A stretch of DNA of 64,000 nt from Acarospora socialis. Lineage: Eukaryota > Ascomycota > Lecanoromycetes > Acarosporales > Acarosporaceae. The DNA lies in assembly GCA_025617375.2 (NCBI GenBank), contig JAMYGW020000002.1:1488001-1552000 (forward strand), read 5' to 3'. The position numbers and the translations under genes were made by a program. Of the stretch, positions 55,924 through 64,000 are shown piece after piece; within the stretch, counting starts at the first letter, position 1; each line of letters opens with the position of its first letter. Under the pieces are notes generated by a model that was not told the origin of the DNA, did not search any database, and saw only the letters and a program-made list of their open reading frames with translations.

Positions 55924-57859
55924 ATGACGTCCCCCCGTATACTCATCTATCTCTTACGCCGTGACCTTCGTCTTTTCGATAACCCGGTTCTCCATGAAAT
56001 CTCTCGATCTTTCCAGCATGCACAACGCCCTTTCACCCACCTCCTTCCGCTCTACGTCTTCGGCGCACAGCAAGTCGAGGTCTCTGGTTTCCTTTCCTCG
56101 GACGCCGAACGTTCCCCTTTTCCAGAGGCACGGTCTCCCGCCGGTGGCTTTTGGAGGTGCGGTCCACATCGCGCACAATTCCTCGCAGAGAGTGTATGGG
56201 ACTTGAAGAAGGCGTTCGAAGCTGTGGGCAGCGGGCTCGAGATACGAGTTGGCATGGTGGGTCAAGTGGTCAAGGACTTGTTGGACGGATTCACAATTAG
56301 TGGGAAGGGGGCTGAAGTAGTAGGCGTCTGGATGACAGACGAAGAAGGTTTAGAGGAGAAGAGAGAGGAGAGAGACGTCAGAGAGCTTGCCGAAGGGCGC
56401 GGGAAGGAGTTCAGATTATGGATGGACGAGAAGTACTTTGTCGATGAGTGTGACATCCTTTTCCCCGCAAGAATTTGCTACAAATATTTGCTACAAAGGA
56501 AGGTACTAACCCATCCAAACCGGTTAAAGTCGTGATCTTCCTTTTCAACGTCCGAGAGACCTTCCAGATGTTTTCACCTCCTTCCGCAAGATGGTTGAAC
56601 CCCTTCGCAACGCTCCTCGACGTCCACTGCCCGCCGCTGAAACGTTACCACCCCTCCCACCGTCTGTACCGCCGCAATCTGCACCTTTCGTGATACCGAC
56701 CTCGCTTGAGTCCACCATAAGTGCCTTGAAGAAGCCTCTTCAGAAGGACCTTGGATTGAGCGATCCTCCCAGATGGCCGTCCAACGCCACGACTGCGCAT
56801 CCATTCCACGGTGGTGAGACTACGGCCCATGAGCGCGTCAAGCACCTCGTACAATCCGGCAACATGAGCACCTACAAAGACTCGCGAAACGGGATGCTTG
56901 GCACAGACTTTTCGACGAAGCTTTCCGCTTGGTTGGCTCTGGGCAGCATCACGGCCCGACAGATCCACGACTATCTGCTCGACTTCGAGGAGGGCAAAAC
57001 GGAATTGGGCGAGGGCGCTCAAGGGTACGGCAAGGGCGAGAACAGAGGCACGGCGGCTCTGCGCTTCGAGCTGCTGTGGCGGGATTACATGCGCTTGTGT
57101 ACTCGAAAGTTCGGTCGTCGCCTGTTTCGCATCGAGGGCTTTCGAAACGATAGCTCCTATCCTTGGACAAGCCCCTCCAAGAACGCTGCGGCGAAAGAGA
57201 CTCTGGTGAGGTTCTTGGAGGGCAGGACGGGTACCGGTCTCATCGACGCAAGCATGCGGGAGCTTTATCTGACAGGTTACACTTCCAACCGTGCGCGCCA
57301 GAACGTCGCTTCCTTCCTTGCCAAGCGCCTCGGAATGGACTGGCGCATTGGCGCGGAGTGGTACGAGTGTATGCTGACTGATTATGACCTGAGCAACAAT
57401 TGGGGAAATTGGCAGTATAACTCAGGCGTCGGAAACGACCCCCGAGGGGAGGCAAGGGTGTTCAATCCGGTCAAGCAATCCTTCGACTACGATCCTGAAG
57501 GGAAGTATATCAAGAATTGGGTCGAGGAACTGAGGCAGCTCGATGATCCGCAGACCATTTTCCAGGCGTGGAAGGTGCCGAAGGCGCAGAGGGAACCCTT
57601 AGGCTTAGGTGGGCTTGAATGGGTCGAGCGTCCGTTGAAACGGATTGAATTCCACGTTGGTCGGAATGCGGGGAGCGGAGGCCGTGGGGTCGGAAAAGGC
57701 GGCCGGAACAGCAGGAGTCAAGGTGGACACGCCAACGGAGCCGGAAGGCGTGCTGATGGTGATTCTAGAGGGAAAGGGCGAGGCGAGGGGCGACGTAGAC
57801 AAGGGAAGATAAGAAACACGGACGAAGTAGAAGCAATCAAAATGTTAAGAATAGACTGA
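55924..57859 (+). CDS. Cryptochrome-DASH (photolyase/cryptochrome family) with RGG-like tail
   Basis: A blue-light flavoprotein of the photolyase family; DASH members repair single-stranded cyclobutane dimers and act in light signalling. Two exons, 55924-56447 and 56530-57859, giving 617 residues. The photolyase alpha/beta domain starts ILIYLLRRDLRLFDNPVL. The splice joins YFVD to DRDLPFQRPRDLPDVFTSFR, a DASH feature. The FAD domain has YKDSRNGMLGTDFSTKLSAW, LGSITARQIH, ELLWRDYMR, DASMRELYLTGYTSNRARQN, DWRIGAEWYE and DYDLSNNWGNWQYNSGVG. The C-terminus (from about residue 525) is a Gly/Arg-rich tail (GRNAGSGGRGVGKGGR...), common in fungal cry-DASH and possibly RNA-binding. Identification is firm. 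Confidence 0.95.
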
Positions 57860-58106
57860 GGTATAATCGGGCTACAAACCAGCTAGAATAAGTAAATTTG
57901 ACACCCTCTACGAATCATGCTTTTTGTCAGGCTGGTGCAAAACGCAATGTCCAAACCCAGACTCCGGGCAGACGGACCGCGAAAGACGTGGGTTCTGTCA
58001 AGCAATGCCATCCGCGCCTTCAACCCCCATCTCGCTGGGCGCAGAACCGAATCGCGATCTGCCGCAATGCTATCGCGGCGTCAGCCCACGAAGGCCGATA
58101 ACCCCC

Positions 58107-60265
58107 CTACTTCCCTAGCAGCCTCGCCTTCTTCGCGGCCAACGCCCTGGCCCCGGTGCTGCCCGACCCCAATTCCAACTCCGGCCTTCGCTTCAGAGTG
58201 CCCGACCGCTCTGTTGGAGGAGCGCTCCCCAAAAGAGAGTCAGCCGCGGACGCGGCCGAAGGAGAGGTGGAGGGAGAAGTATCGCGTGGACTGTGTGCAA
58301 TGTCGTGGTCGGCGGAAATGGCGGCGTGTCCGACTCCCTCGCGTTCGCCGCCAGCCGTAGTGGCTGCGTGATGATCTGCTTCACTGTGGCGTTCGGACAA
58401 GCCAGCCGCGGCAGAGTCAATCATGTTGGCCGGTGGCATGACGGTGACTGCCTGGCTCTTCGACTGAGCGTGAGAGCTCGATGGAACAGGGCCCAATGGC
58501 ACAGGTTCTGTCGCAGTAAGCTTCCCAGTCTTTCTCTGCGTCGTGGCCGCTGCGGCCTTGACAGATTTTTTCTGTCGGGGTTTTTGGATTTTCTTCAACG
58601 CGGTCGATCCGTCAACCGTCCCACGCTGCCCCTCCAGATCGTCAATAAAGTCCCAGGCATGGAACCACACGTCCTTGTTCATTCGAAGATCTCTATTTGT
58701 TGAGCGAAGGTGATCACGTAAGGCGCGGATGTCGCCTAAGAGCATGCCTCTGGGGCGCGTAAGACCGTGCTGGGAGATTAACACGGCCACTGACACCAGC
58801 TCGATGGGGGCGAATGTCTTGACACGACGGTAACCGTTGTCGCGGAACGTTTGCGGGTCTTCTTCGACGAGGTCATTGAACATGGTAAACACATGTCGAA
58901 GGTGGTCACGAGTCTTAGAGTTGAGGGCAGGCTCATTACTCAAGAAGGAATCCAGGGCGCCAACACTGGATCTGAGTAACGGCACACCATTCGCAGCACT
59001 GGGATCTTGGCATTCGTATATTTGGGAGAAGCAGGTCAGAATATTGCGGAAGCCGGACGCTCGAGAGTTGGCGGCCACTTGTCTAAATTAGTATTGCATA
59101 TCCGCACTGACGCAACGGTTGGAAACTCACGGTTGACGACTTTCGGGAAGTCTCGTTCATACATCTCTGCGAAACTTTGCCACTCCCCCTTGGTTGCGCG
59201 GAATTGTTCGGCTTTAGTCAGCTGAACCCCCTTCTGCACTCGCTGGAAAAGATCTCTCTCTTGTCCATCCGTCAGATTTATAAACTCATAACAAATGAGC
59301 TGTTTGTTTCTGAATTCCTCCTTGATCTTCTCCGGGAGGATTCTTCGTCCGGCGGAACGCACAGTGTTACCATCTTCATCTTCCTTCGCACAATAATGCC
59401 TATGTCGCAGATCTTGATCAGTATGTTCTTGTCTCTCTGCAAGCGAAAGAGCACCATTGGACAAGGGCGTACCATGTGACGCCTCTTCGGTCATGACATG
59501 GAATGCGGCCTTTCATGAAGTCGCGGATCGACGTCAGTCGCTGCTTGCCGTCCACGCAGGTTCGCCTCCATCTTTCCGTGCCATCTTCGGCTTTGATGGC
59601 TTGCACGTTGAAGATGACCGGGGGAACATAGAAATTCTCTGCGGACTATTGTCAGCAAGACTTTTCGAGCTAATGCAAGGGAGTGAAGGCCGTCGTACCT
59701 ATGAGGGAGTCAATGAGCCCACTCATACGGTTTCCTGGCGACAGTCAGACCACAACTTTCCATTTTAGTTTAGGGCTTACTTTTCCAAACAACGTCTCGT
59801 TGGTACTCGGGGTTCAGATCAAGGTATGGCGAGGAAAGAAGCTCTGTCGATACCGATAAGCTTTAACACGACTGAAGGGCACCGGACCGCCAGCCACCAG
59901 GCGAACGTTTCGCGGCATGTGTACTTACGAGTAATATCCGATAATGACCGGCTTGCATATACGTGTGAAGGCAGCTTTGGCTTGGTCAGGAAGCCACCTG
60001 AGTCCGCGTCTGCGGTGTCGTCCTCATCATCTTCGTACTCTTCCTCCTCATCCTCCTCGTCATTGTAAAGATCGCCCGTGGGGACAGTAGCACTGGCCAA
60101 GCCTAGGGCTGTATGTGGCGCTTTCGTTGATGCCGTGTTGGCTCGGGTTGTCCGCCCCACGCCATTGGTTGCGGGTCCTCGTGCTCGCGACCTCTGCTCC
60201 TTGGGAGCGAAAAGGCCATCATCACCTTCCCCATCGTCATCGGAATACAGTAATGCTGGAGGCAT
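58107..60265 (-). CDS. DUF262 (GmrSD N-domain-like) nuclear-type protein
   Basis: Six exons: 60265-59929, 59843-59781, 59734-59699, 59638-59473, 59399-59131 and 59077-58107. All are GT-AG and in phase, giving 613 residues. After an acidic N-terminus (EEDEEEEYEDDEDD) comes the DUF262 core: YLDLNPEYQRDVVWK, MSGLIDSLIENFYVPPVIFN, RTCVDGKQRLTSIRDFMKG, RILPEKIKEEF and DLFQRVQKGVQLTKAEQFRA. This fold is the ParB-like N-terminal half of bacterial GmrSD modification-dependent restriction enzymes; DGKQRL corresponds to the DGQQR motif thought to bind nucleotide. No HNH nuclease half is present. The C-terminal third is Lys/Ser/Ala-rich and disordered (KKIQKPRQKKSVKAAAA; end ARALAAKKARLLGK), probably nuclear. 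The role in fungi is unknown to me. Confidence 0.85.
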
Positions 60266-61036
60266 ATTAACTGATAGTAGCCGGAAAAGGATTAGCTCCG
60301 TTTCGAATCACTTAGACTGCTCGGTCGCAAATGCGATCTCGAAGACCACGATGACAGCTAATACAATAGTAAAATGATCTGTTCGAGACTTTGAGAGTAA
60401 GAGACTGAGCCCATTAGAAACGAATTTAGGAGTGATTTGAAAGGTAAGCATATAGTAACATCACCTTGAAAACCTGCACTATCCAAAATCTTTGCTACAC
60501 AAGTAGATCTCCATCTAGTGCAATATTGTAGTAGAAAGAGAACCATAACACAAGTATAGACAGCTCATCAAACACCTTACTCACATCAGTAAATAAATCT
60601 TAGTAACCTTAGCAGTTTCCTGAGATGTGTCTCTTGGGAGGATGAGAAAGTAGGAAGTTAAGGAGAGAAATATTTGCTGTGAGAAAGTTGGTACCTAGAG
60701 CACATGTGATTAGTCTAAGCTAAAAGCAGCAAAGCTTGTCTATGAATGCCTTACCTAAGTAAACAAGTGAATCTATTGATAGAATAGGGTAAAGTGAATC
60801 TTTGATAGTGAATAGTTAATAGGTTGACCAAAATAGATCAATCTATATCTTGCATTTACACCGTACAGCTGAACCCTCAAAGCAAGGTTATCAATCACAT
60901 TTGAGCTATGCCCACTCTGATGCAGTAAGGTCATACATAAATGACGGCAGTGCCTCGCTTCCATAAGCGTCTGCATACGTTTGGAAGCTACCTGACTCAT
61001 TGTCTGGGGCTTGGTGATCTAGTTCAGAAGCAGCGA
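60266..61036. other. Locally AT-rich intergenic island
   Basis: From about 60,350 to 61,020 the base composition is clearly AT-richer than the flanking genes and CpG is scarce, which recalls the AT-rich block on the left. A 75-codon minus-strand frame (60,773-61,000) has no domain I know. Probably a small decayed repeat between DUF262 (-) and IPI1 (-). Confidence 0.45.
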
Positions 61037-62157
61037 TCAACAGTGCGCACTGAAATCATCCATTCCCTCAGTGATAGCCTTCATCACTAATGCGGCAGCT
61101 CTTCCGACCTCACCCCCTTCTTTCTGGGCGGACTCCAAGCCTCTGTCGATCGACCTCTCAAAACTGGTATGAAAAACCGTTTGACGCTCTTCGCGATCTT
61201 CGTACATTTCACTTTCGGCGTCTCTAGGAGTTCCGAAGAGGTTCAAGTGCGCGAAGCAGTTCGAATACCTTGGAAGAGTGTGATATTGCGAGTGCCATCG
61301 AGGGAAGTCACCGAGCAGCCCCTCTTCAGCTCCTCCAGGAGTTGTGAGTAGCCCGACCTTCAAAAAGGTAGCTAGCACGGTGAGGATCTGGACAAGTAAT
61401 TTTCCCTCCGAACCGGCTTTGCCGAGTGATACTTTACCCCCGGACCACTTGGCGGACCCATCCTCATTCTGCCAACCCAAGAGTGCGAGGAAGCACTTCA
61501 AAGTCTTCACCCATCCGCCGGCACATGAAACAGTCTCTAGACCAGACACCTCAAGCAGCCAGTCAAGTATCTCCACCGCTGTAGTTCTGATATCTGCGGC
61601 AAGGTGTGTCATGCCAGCGCGAATGTACAGCAACAGCTGGTCTACGTGGTCCTCCACTTCGCCGACAGGCAAAGAGCGCAAAAGTCTGATGAGCTGGCCT
61701 CTCACGCTATTGGATCCATCTAGGATGAGAGGTAGGAGTGTCGGCACGATAACACTCACCGGTTGGGGTAACGATGAGTGAGCCGCACTTCCCGCAACGG
61801 CGGATGTAAGGAATGACAGTGAGTCTTTGCGTTGGCCATCAGATCGATGGGTCAGCAAGGAAAGATGATGTGCGAATTGCGACGACGTCGAAGGAGCTGT
61901 TGTGGTTAGGGACTGCTGGTTCAAAACGATTGCTGAGAGTTCATCAGTTATCGGGTGTCCATGAGGTGTATGAAAACTGACACCTAGACTTGAAGCTCGT
62001 GTCCGTAACATTGACGGCTTTCGGGCGAGTCTTTCCAACCTTGAGCTTTACTTTCTGGCGTAGCACCTGTCAGGTTTGTACCGCTCACGAGGTAATTATA
62101 AATACGTACTTGAAAATCTTTCTTCTTCTCCCTCTTCCTTTTTACACTTGAGCCCAT
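61037..62157 (-). CDS. IPI1: IPI1, Rix1-complex pre-rRNA processing protein
   Basis: Part of the Rix1-Ipi1-Ipi3 complex that removes ITS2 and helps remodel pre-60S particles in the nucleus. Three exons, 62157-62110, 62054-61982 and 61932-61037, giving 338 residues. The sequence starts MGSSVKRKREKKKDFQ, then KVKLKVGKTRPKAVNVTDTS, then SIVLNQQSLT, the family hallmark. An armadillo/HEAT-like helical domain follows (LSLLTHRSDGQRKDSLSFLT, VPTLLPLILDGSNSVRGQLI, DQLLLYIRAGMTHLAADIRT). The second intron uses donor GTCAGT; a GTGTCA donor two bases earlier would break the frame. Confidence 0.92.
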
Positions 62158-62355
62158 TCTGTCAAACTCTCACTGGCCGCCACCTCTTCCTTCGATGCTG
62201 AGATCTATACTTTGTGTCTCTTGGCATGGAGAACTTGGTCAAACAACCGTTGTAAAATTTTCTCGTTATCATATATACGTAAAGGTAGGTTGACGTCTTT
62301 GAACAGCTTGTTCATAAATCGGTTAGACTCAAAGTCGCACAGGTAAGGGTCTGTT

Positions 62356-62820
62356 CAGGAACGGCAAATTTCTAGAATTACCCCCGACTTGAGAATTTCT
62401 TTCTCGATTTACCCCTAAATCAAGGACTTTTCGCAATTTTTCCCCCATCCGTCTCCCCGTACCTATGATTTAGGCCTTTACACCTAAACTCATGCCCAAA
62501 CTCATGCCCAAACTCATGCCTAAAGTTGCACCTAGAGCCAAATCTAAAATCATGCCTAAAGTTGCACCTAAAGCCACACCTAAAGTCATGCCTAAAGTCA
62601 TGCCCAAAGCCATGTCTAAAGTCGCATTAACTCAAGTCCAAAAAATGACTGTTGAGATGAGTTTAGATATGATTTTGGGCATGAGTTTAGATGTAAAGGC
62701 CTAAATCATAGACAGGGGGAGACAGGTGGGGGAGAATTGCGAAAAGCTCTTGATTTAGGGGTAAATCGAGAAAGGAATCCTCAAGTCGGGGGGTGATTCT
62801 AGAAATTTGCCGGTTCTTGA
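62356..62820. mobile_element. Inverted-repeat element with a 12-base minisatellite core
   Basis: Arms of about 145 bases, 62,356-62,500 and 62,675-62,820, are near-perfect reverse complements. The left arm has GGCAAATTTCTAGAATTACC, GATTTACCCCTAAATCAAG, GATTTAGGCCTTTACA and ACTCATGCCCAAA, and all are mirrored on the right. The core contains twelve 12-base units of the type (G/A)CCTAAA(G/C)TCAT (62,482-62,625). The overall shape fits a MITE-like DNA element in which an internal tandem repeat expanded. The exact ends and a target duplication are not clear. An open frame across the core (62,492-62,704, MPKLMPKLMPKV...) is only the translated minisatellite. It lies in the shared upstream region of IPI1 and the roadblock gene. 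Confidence 0.75.
62482..62625. repeat. 12-base minisatellite, about 12 units
   Basis: Units such as ACCTAAACTCAT, GCCCAAACTCAT, GCCTAAAGTTGC and GCCTAAAGTCAT follow one another without a gap. The first unit belongs to the left arm of the inverted-repeat element, so the array seems to have grown from the arm's own end sequence. Confidence 0.8.
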
Positions 62821-63080
62821 AGCGAGCTTTGACCACCACGCGCTTGTTCTTTATCTTCAAGTGACCAGTAAAACACAGCACCATGAAGCAGCTGCTGCGG
62901 TCGGGTACTACTAATTTCCAGGGCAACCCAAGCAGTACCGTAGTGATTCCCCATCAGTGCTTCTGGCGAGTACAAGCAGCTACCCCGATAAACGTGGACT
63001 GTGAGGACGCTGTCAGGGCTCAAAACATTACACCGCACATGTGGTTTCTCTGTTCGGGTTGGGGCTCAGATTGTTGAGCC

Positions 63081-63729
63081 ATGACTCAATTAACGGTATG
63101 CCTCAGCCAATCCGTTTATTCCGACCTTACACTAAGTGCACCTTCTGTCAACGCCTTCATATGTGGCCTCTTCACCCACTGATCCCCTACAGTCGCCTGT
63201 GGAGACCACCGCCCTGCTTACGCGCCTGGCTAGTAAACCTGGTGTTCAGAGTACCCTGATCTTGTCGAAAGTGGATGGTTCCATCATTCAGACGTCTGGC
63301 CTCATCTCTGAGCCTCCGAAGGTATCACCAGCAACGACGGCAAGGGCAGCTACGAATAGCGAAGCATCACTGGACAGCGCATCGTCGGTCGGGCTTAGCG
63401 ACACCGAGCTGGGAGTCGTTGATCGGAGTAATATTCATGAGGACGGAAGAGCAGGCGGAAGTACAGGTATAAAAAGTGCAGAGGAAATAGCACGGATGGT
63501 GTGGGCATTTGTGGAAGCAGCCGGAGGCTTAGTGGCTGGCTTGGACCATGAAGATGAGGTGAAGCTTCTTAGGTTGCGTACGAAAAAGCAGGAGTTTGTG
63601 ATCGTGCCAGGTGAGCGTCCTTGACTTCCCTGTGATCAAAACGGAGTTTTCGAGGCATCCACCAACCCGTTCATTGTTACAGATGCGAAGTTCCTATTAG
63701 TAGTCATCCACGAGACGCCACGAGCGTGA
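63081..63729 (+). CDS. Roadblock/LC7-domain protein (dynein light chain type)
   Basis: Roadblock-type light chains dimerise and bind dynein intermediate chain; related proteins sit on GTPase complexes. Three exons, 63081-63095 (15 bases), 63193-63610 and 63683-63729, giving 159 residues. The start is MTQLT, and the splice to SPVETTALLTRLASKPGV removes an intron whose sequence contains a stop, so no plain ORF shows the true start. The Roadblock fold shows LLTRLASKPGVQSTLILSKV, DGSIIQTSG, AEEIARMVWAFVEAAGG, LDHEDEVKLLRLRTKKQEF, VIVPDAKFLLVVIHETPRA. A loop of about 50 residues rich in Ser/Ala/Thr is inserted after the first strands (residues about 40-90), larger than in animal roadblock proteins. 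Confidence 0.88.
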
Positions 63730-63755
63730 CGTATCCGTTTACATGAACATACATC

Positions 63756-64000
63756 ATGGGTTCTGGCTCCGTCGTCAATGTTGAAGATATCCCAGTTCCA
63801 TATCCATGGCATTCTCAGAGGATTCTGAGATGGTGTATGAGTGCTGCATGGCGCGTGTCCGCAGAGCCGTCCTTCCTGATGTTTCTCGAAGCTCCAGTCT
63901 TCCAGGCGGGCAGATATCGTAATGGAGTTACACATTTGGCTCGGGTTTCCATGTACGGTCGGCGATTGCTGTTACTGCTGGAGGCTGTCCCAGTCTCGCC
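63756..64000 (+). other. Open frame running off the window end
   Basis: From the ATG at 63,756 the frame stays open to the end of the window (MGSGSVVNVEDIPVPYPWHS onward, 81 codons). No recognisable domain. It could be chance or the first exon of a gene beyond the edge. Confidence 0.2.

Noticed and set aside
58293-58703. Plus-strand 136-codon frame
   Set aside because: Lies wholly opposite the last exon of the DUF262 gene, which has clear domains and phase-consistent splicing.
62492-62704. 70-codon open frame with repeated MPK units
   Set aside because: It is the translated 12-base minisatellite in the core of an inverted-repeat element; a unit length divisible by three keeps any frame open.
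63636-63935. Minus-strand 99-codon frame
   Set aside because: Overlaps the last exon of the roadblock gene on the other strand and shows no domain.
1-64000. CRISPR arrays, operons, ribosome binding sites
   Set aside because: The window is eukaryotic with spliced genes. The only regular direct repeats found are the 12-base minisatellite and transposon ends.

Overview
This is genomic DNA from a filamentous ascomycete (Pezizomycotina). Genes carry short GT-AG introns of about 45-130 bases (one of about 240). The gene set is fungal: glyoxylate-cycle malate synthase with a peroxisomal tail, a CaaX-tailed Chs4 chitin synthase activator, CBP4, cryptochrome-DASH, Nup53 and an X325/BIM1 copper protein. 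The genome is compartmentalised. Bases 1 to about 27,870 are a very AT-rich block of nested, broken repeats; from about 27,870 to the end the DNA is of ordinary base composition and gene-dense.

AT-rich block, left to right: a Ty1/copia fossil (+) hit by a SINE; a Ty3/gypsy RNase H scrap; a second gypsy fossil (A, with a 5' LTR) hit by another SINE; a long I/Tad1-like LINE (-) carrying a third SINE near the end of its ORF2; a 3' fragment of a chromodomain gypsy element (B1, +); and a structurally full-length relative (B2, -) with matching 360-base LTRs and a 5-base target duplication, inserted in the end of B1's LTR. The three SINE copies have perfect 11-14 base target duplications and a tRNA-derived head. 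Their 3' tail resembles the 3' end of the neighbouring LINE, so this LINE family probably mobilises them. The block lacks CpG and, in the LTR fossils, CpC/GpG as well, while CpA/TpG remain common. That is not the classic CpA-type RIP pattern.

At the boundary sits a 408-base inverted-repeat DNA element next to a decaying ankyrin-repeat gene. Then come two uncertain ORFs, acuE (malate synthase), CBP4 (-), CHS4/SKT5, a DOPA-dioxygenase-like pseudogene, a mitochondrial pyruvate carrier subunit, and a Nup53 nucleoporin whose phase-consistent gene model carries a 359-residue N-terminal extension.

Bases 46,078-51,719 hold a likely copper-uptake neighbourhood: an X325/BIM1-type secreted copper-binding protein (-), a Ctr copper transporter (-) and, divergently, a ferric/cupric reductase (+) with a Met-rich extracellular end and a Cys-rich cytosolic loop. 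Capture, reduction and import could be served by these three adjacent genes. After that come a broken short-chain dehydrogenase, EGD1 (NAC beta), cry-DASH, a eukaryotic DUF262 (GmrSD-like) protein, IPI1 (Rix1 complex), an inverted-repeat element with a 12-base minisatellite, and a roadblock/LC7 protein at the right edge.

Exon boundaries were worked out by eye from splice consensus and reading phase. Family assignments rest on remembered conserved motifs; no database search was run.
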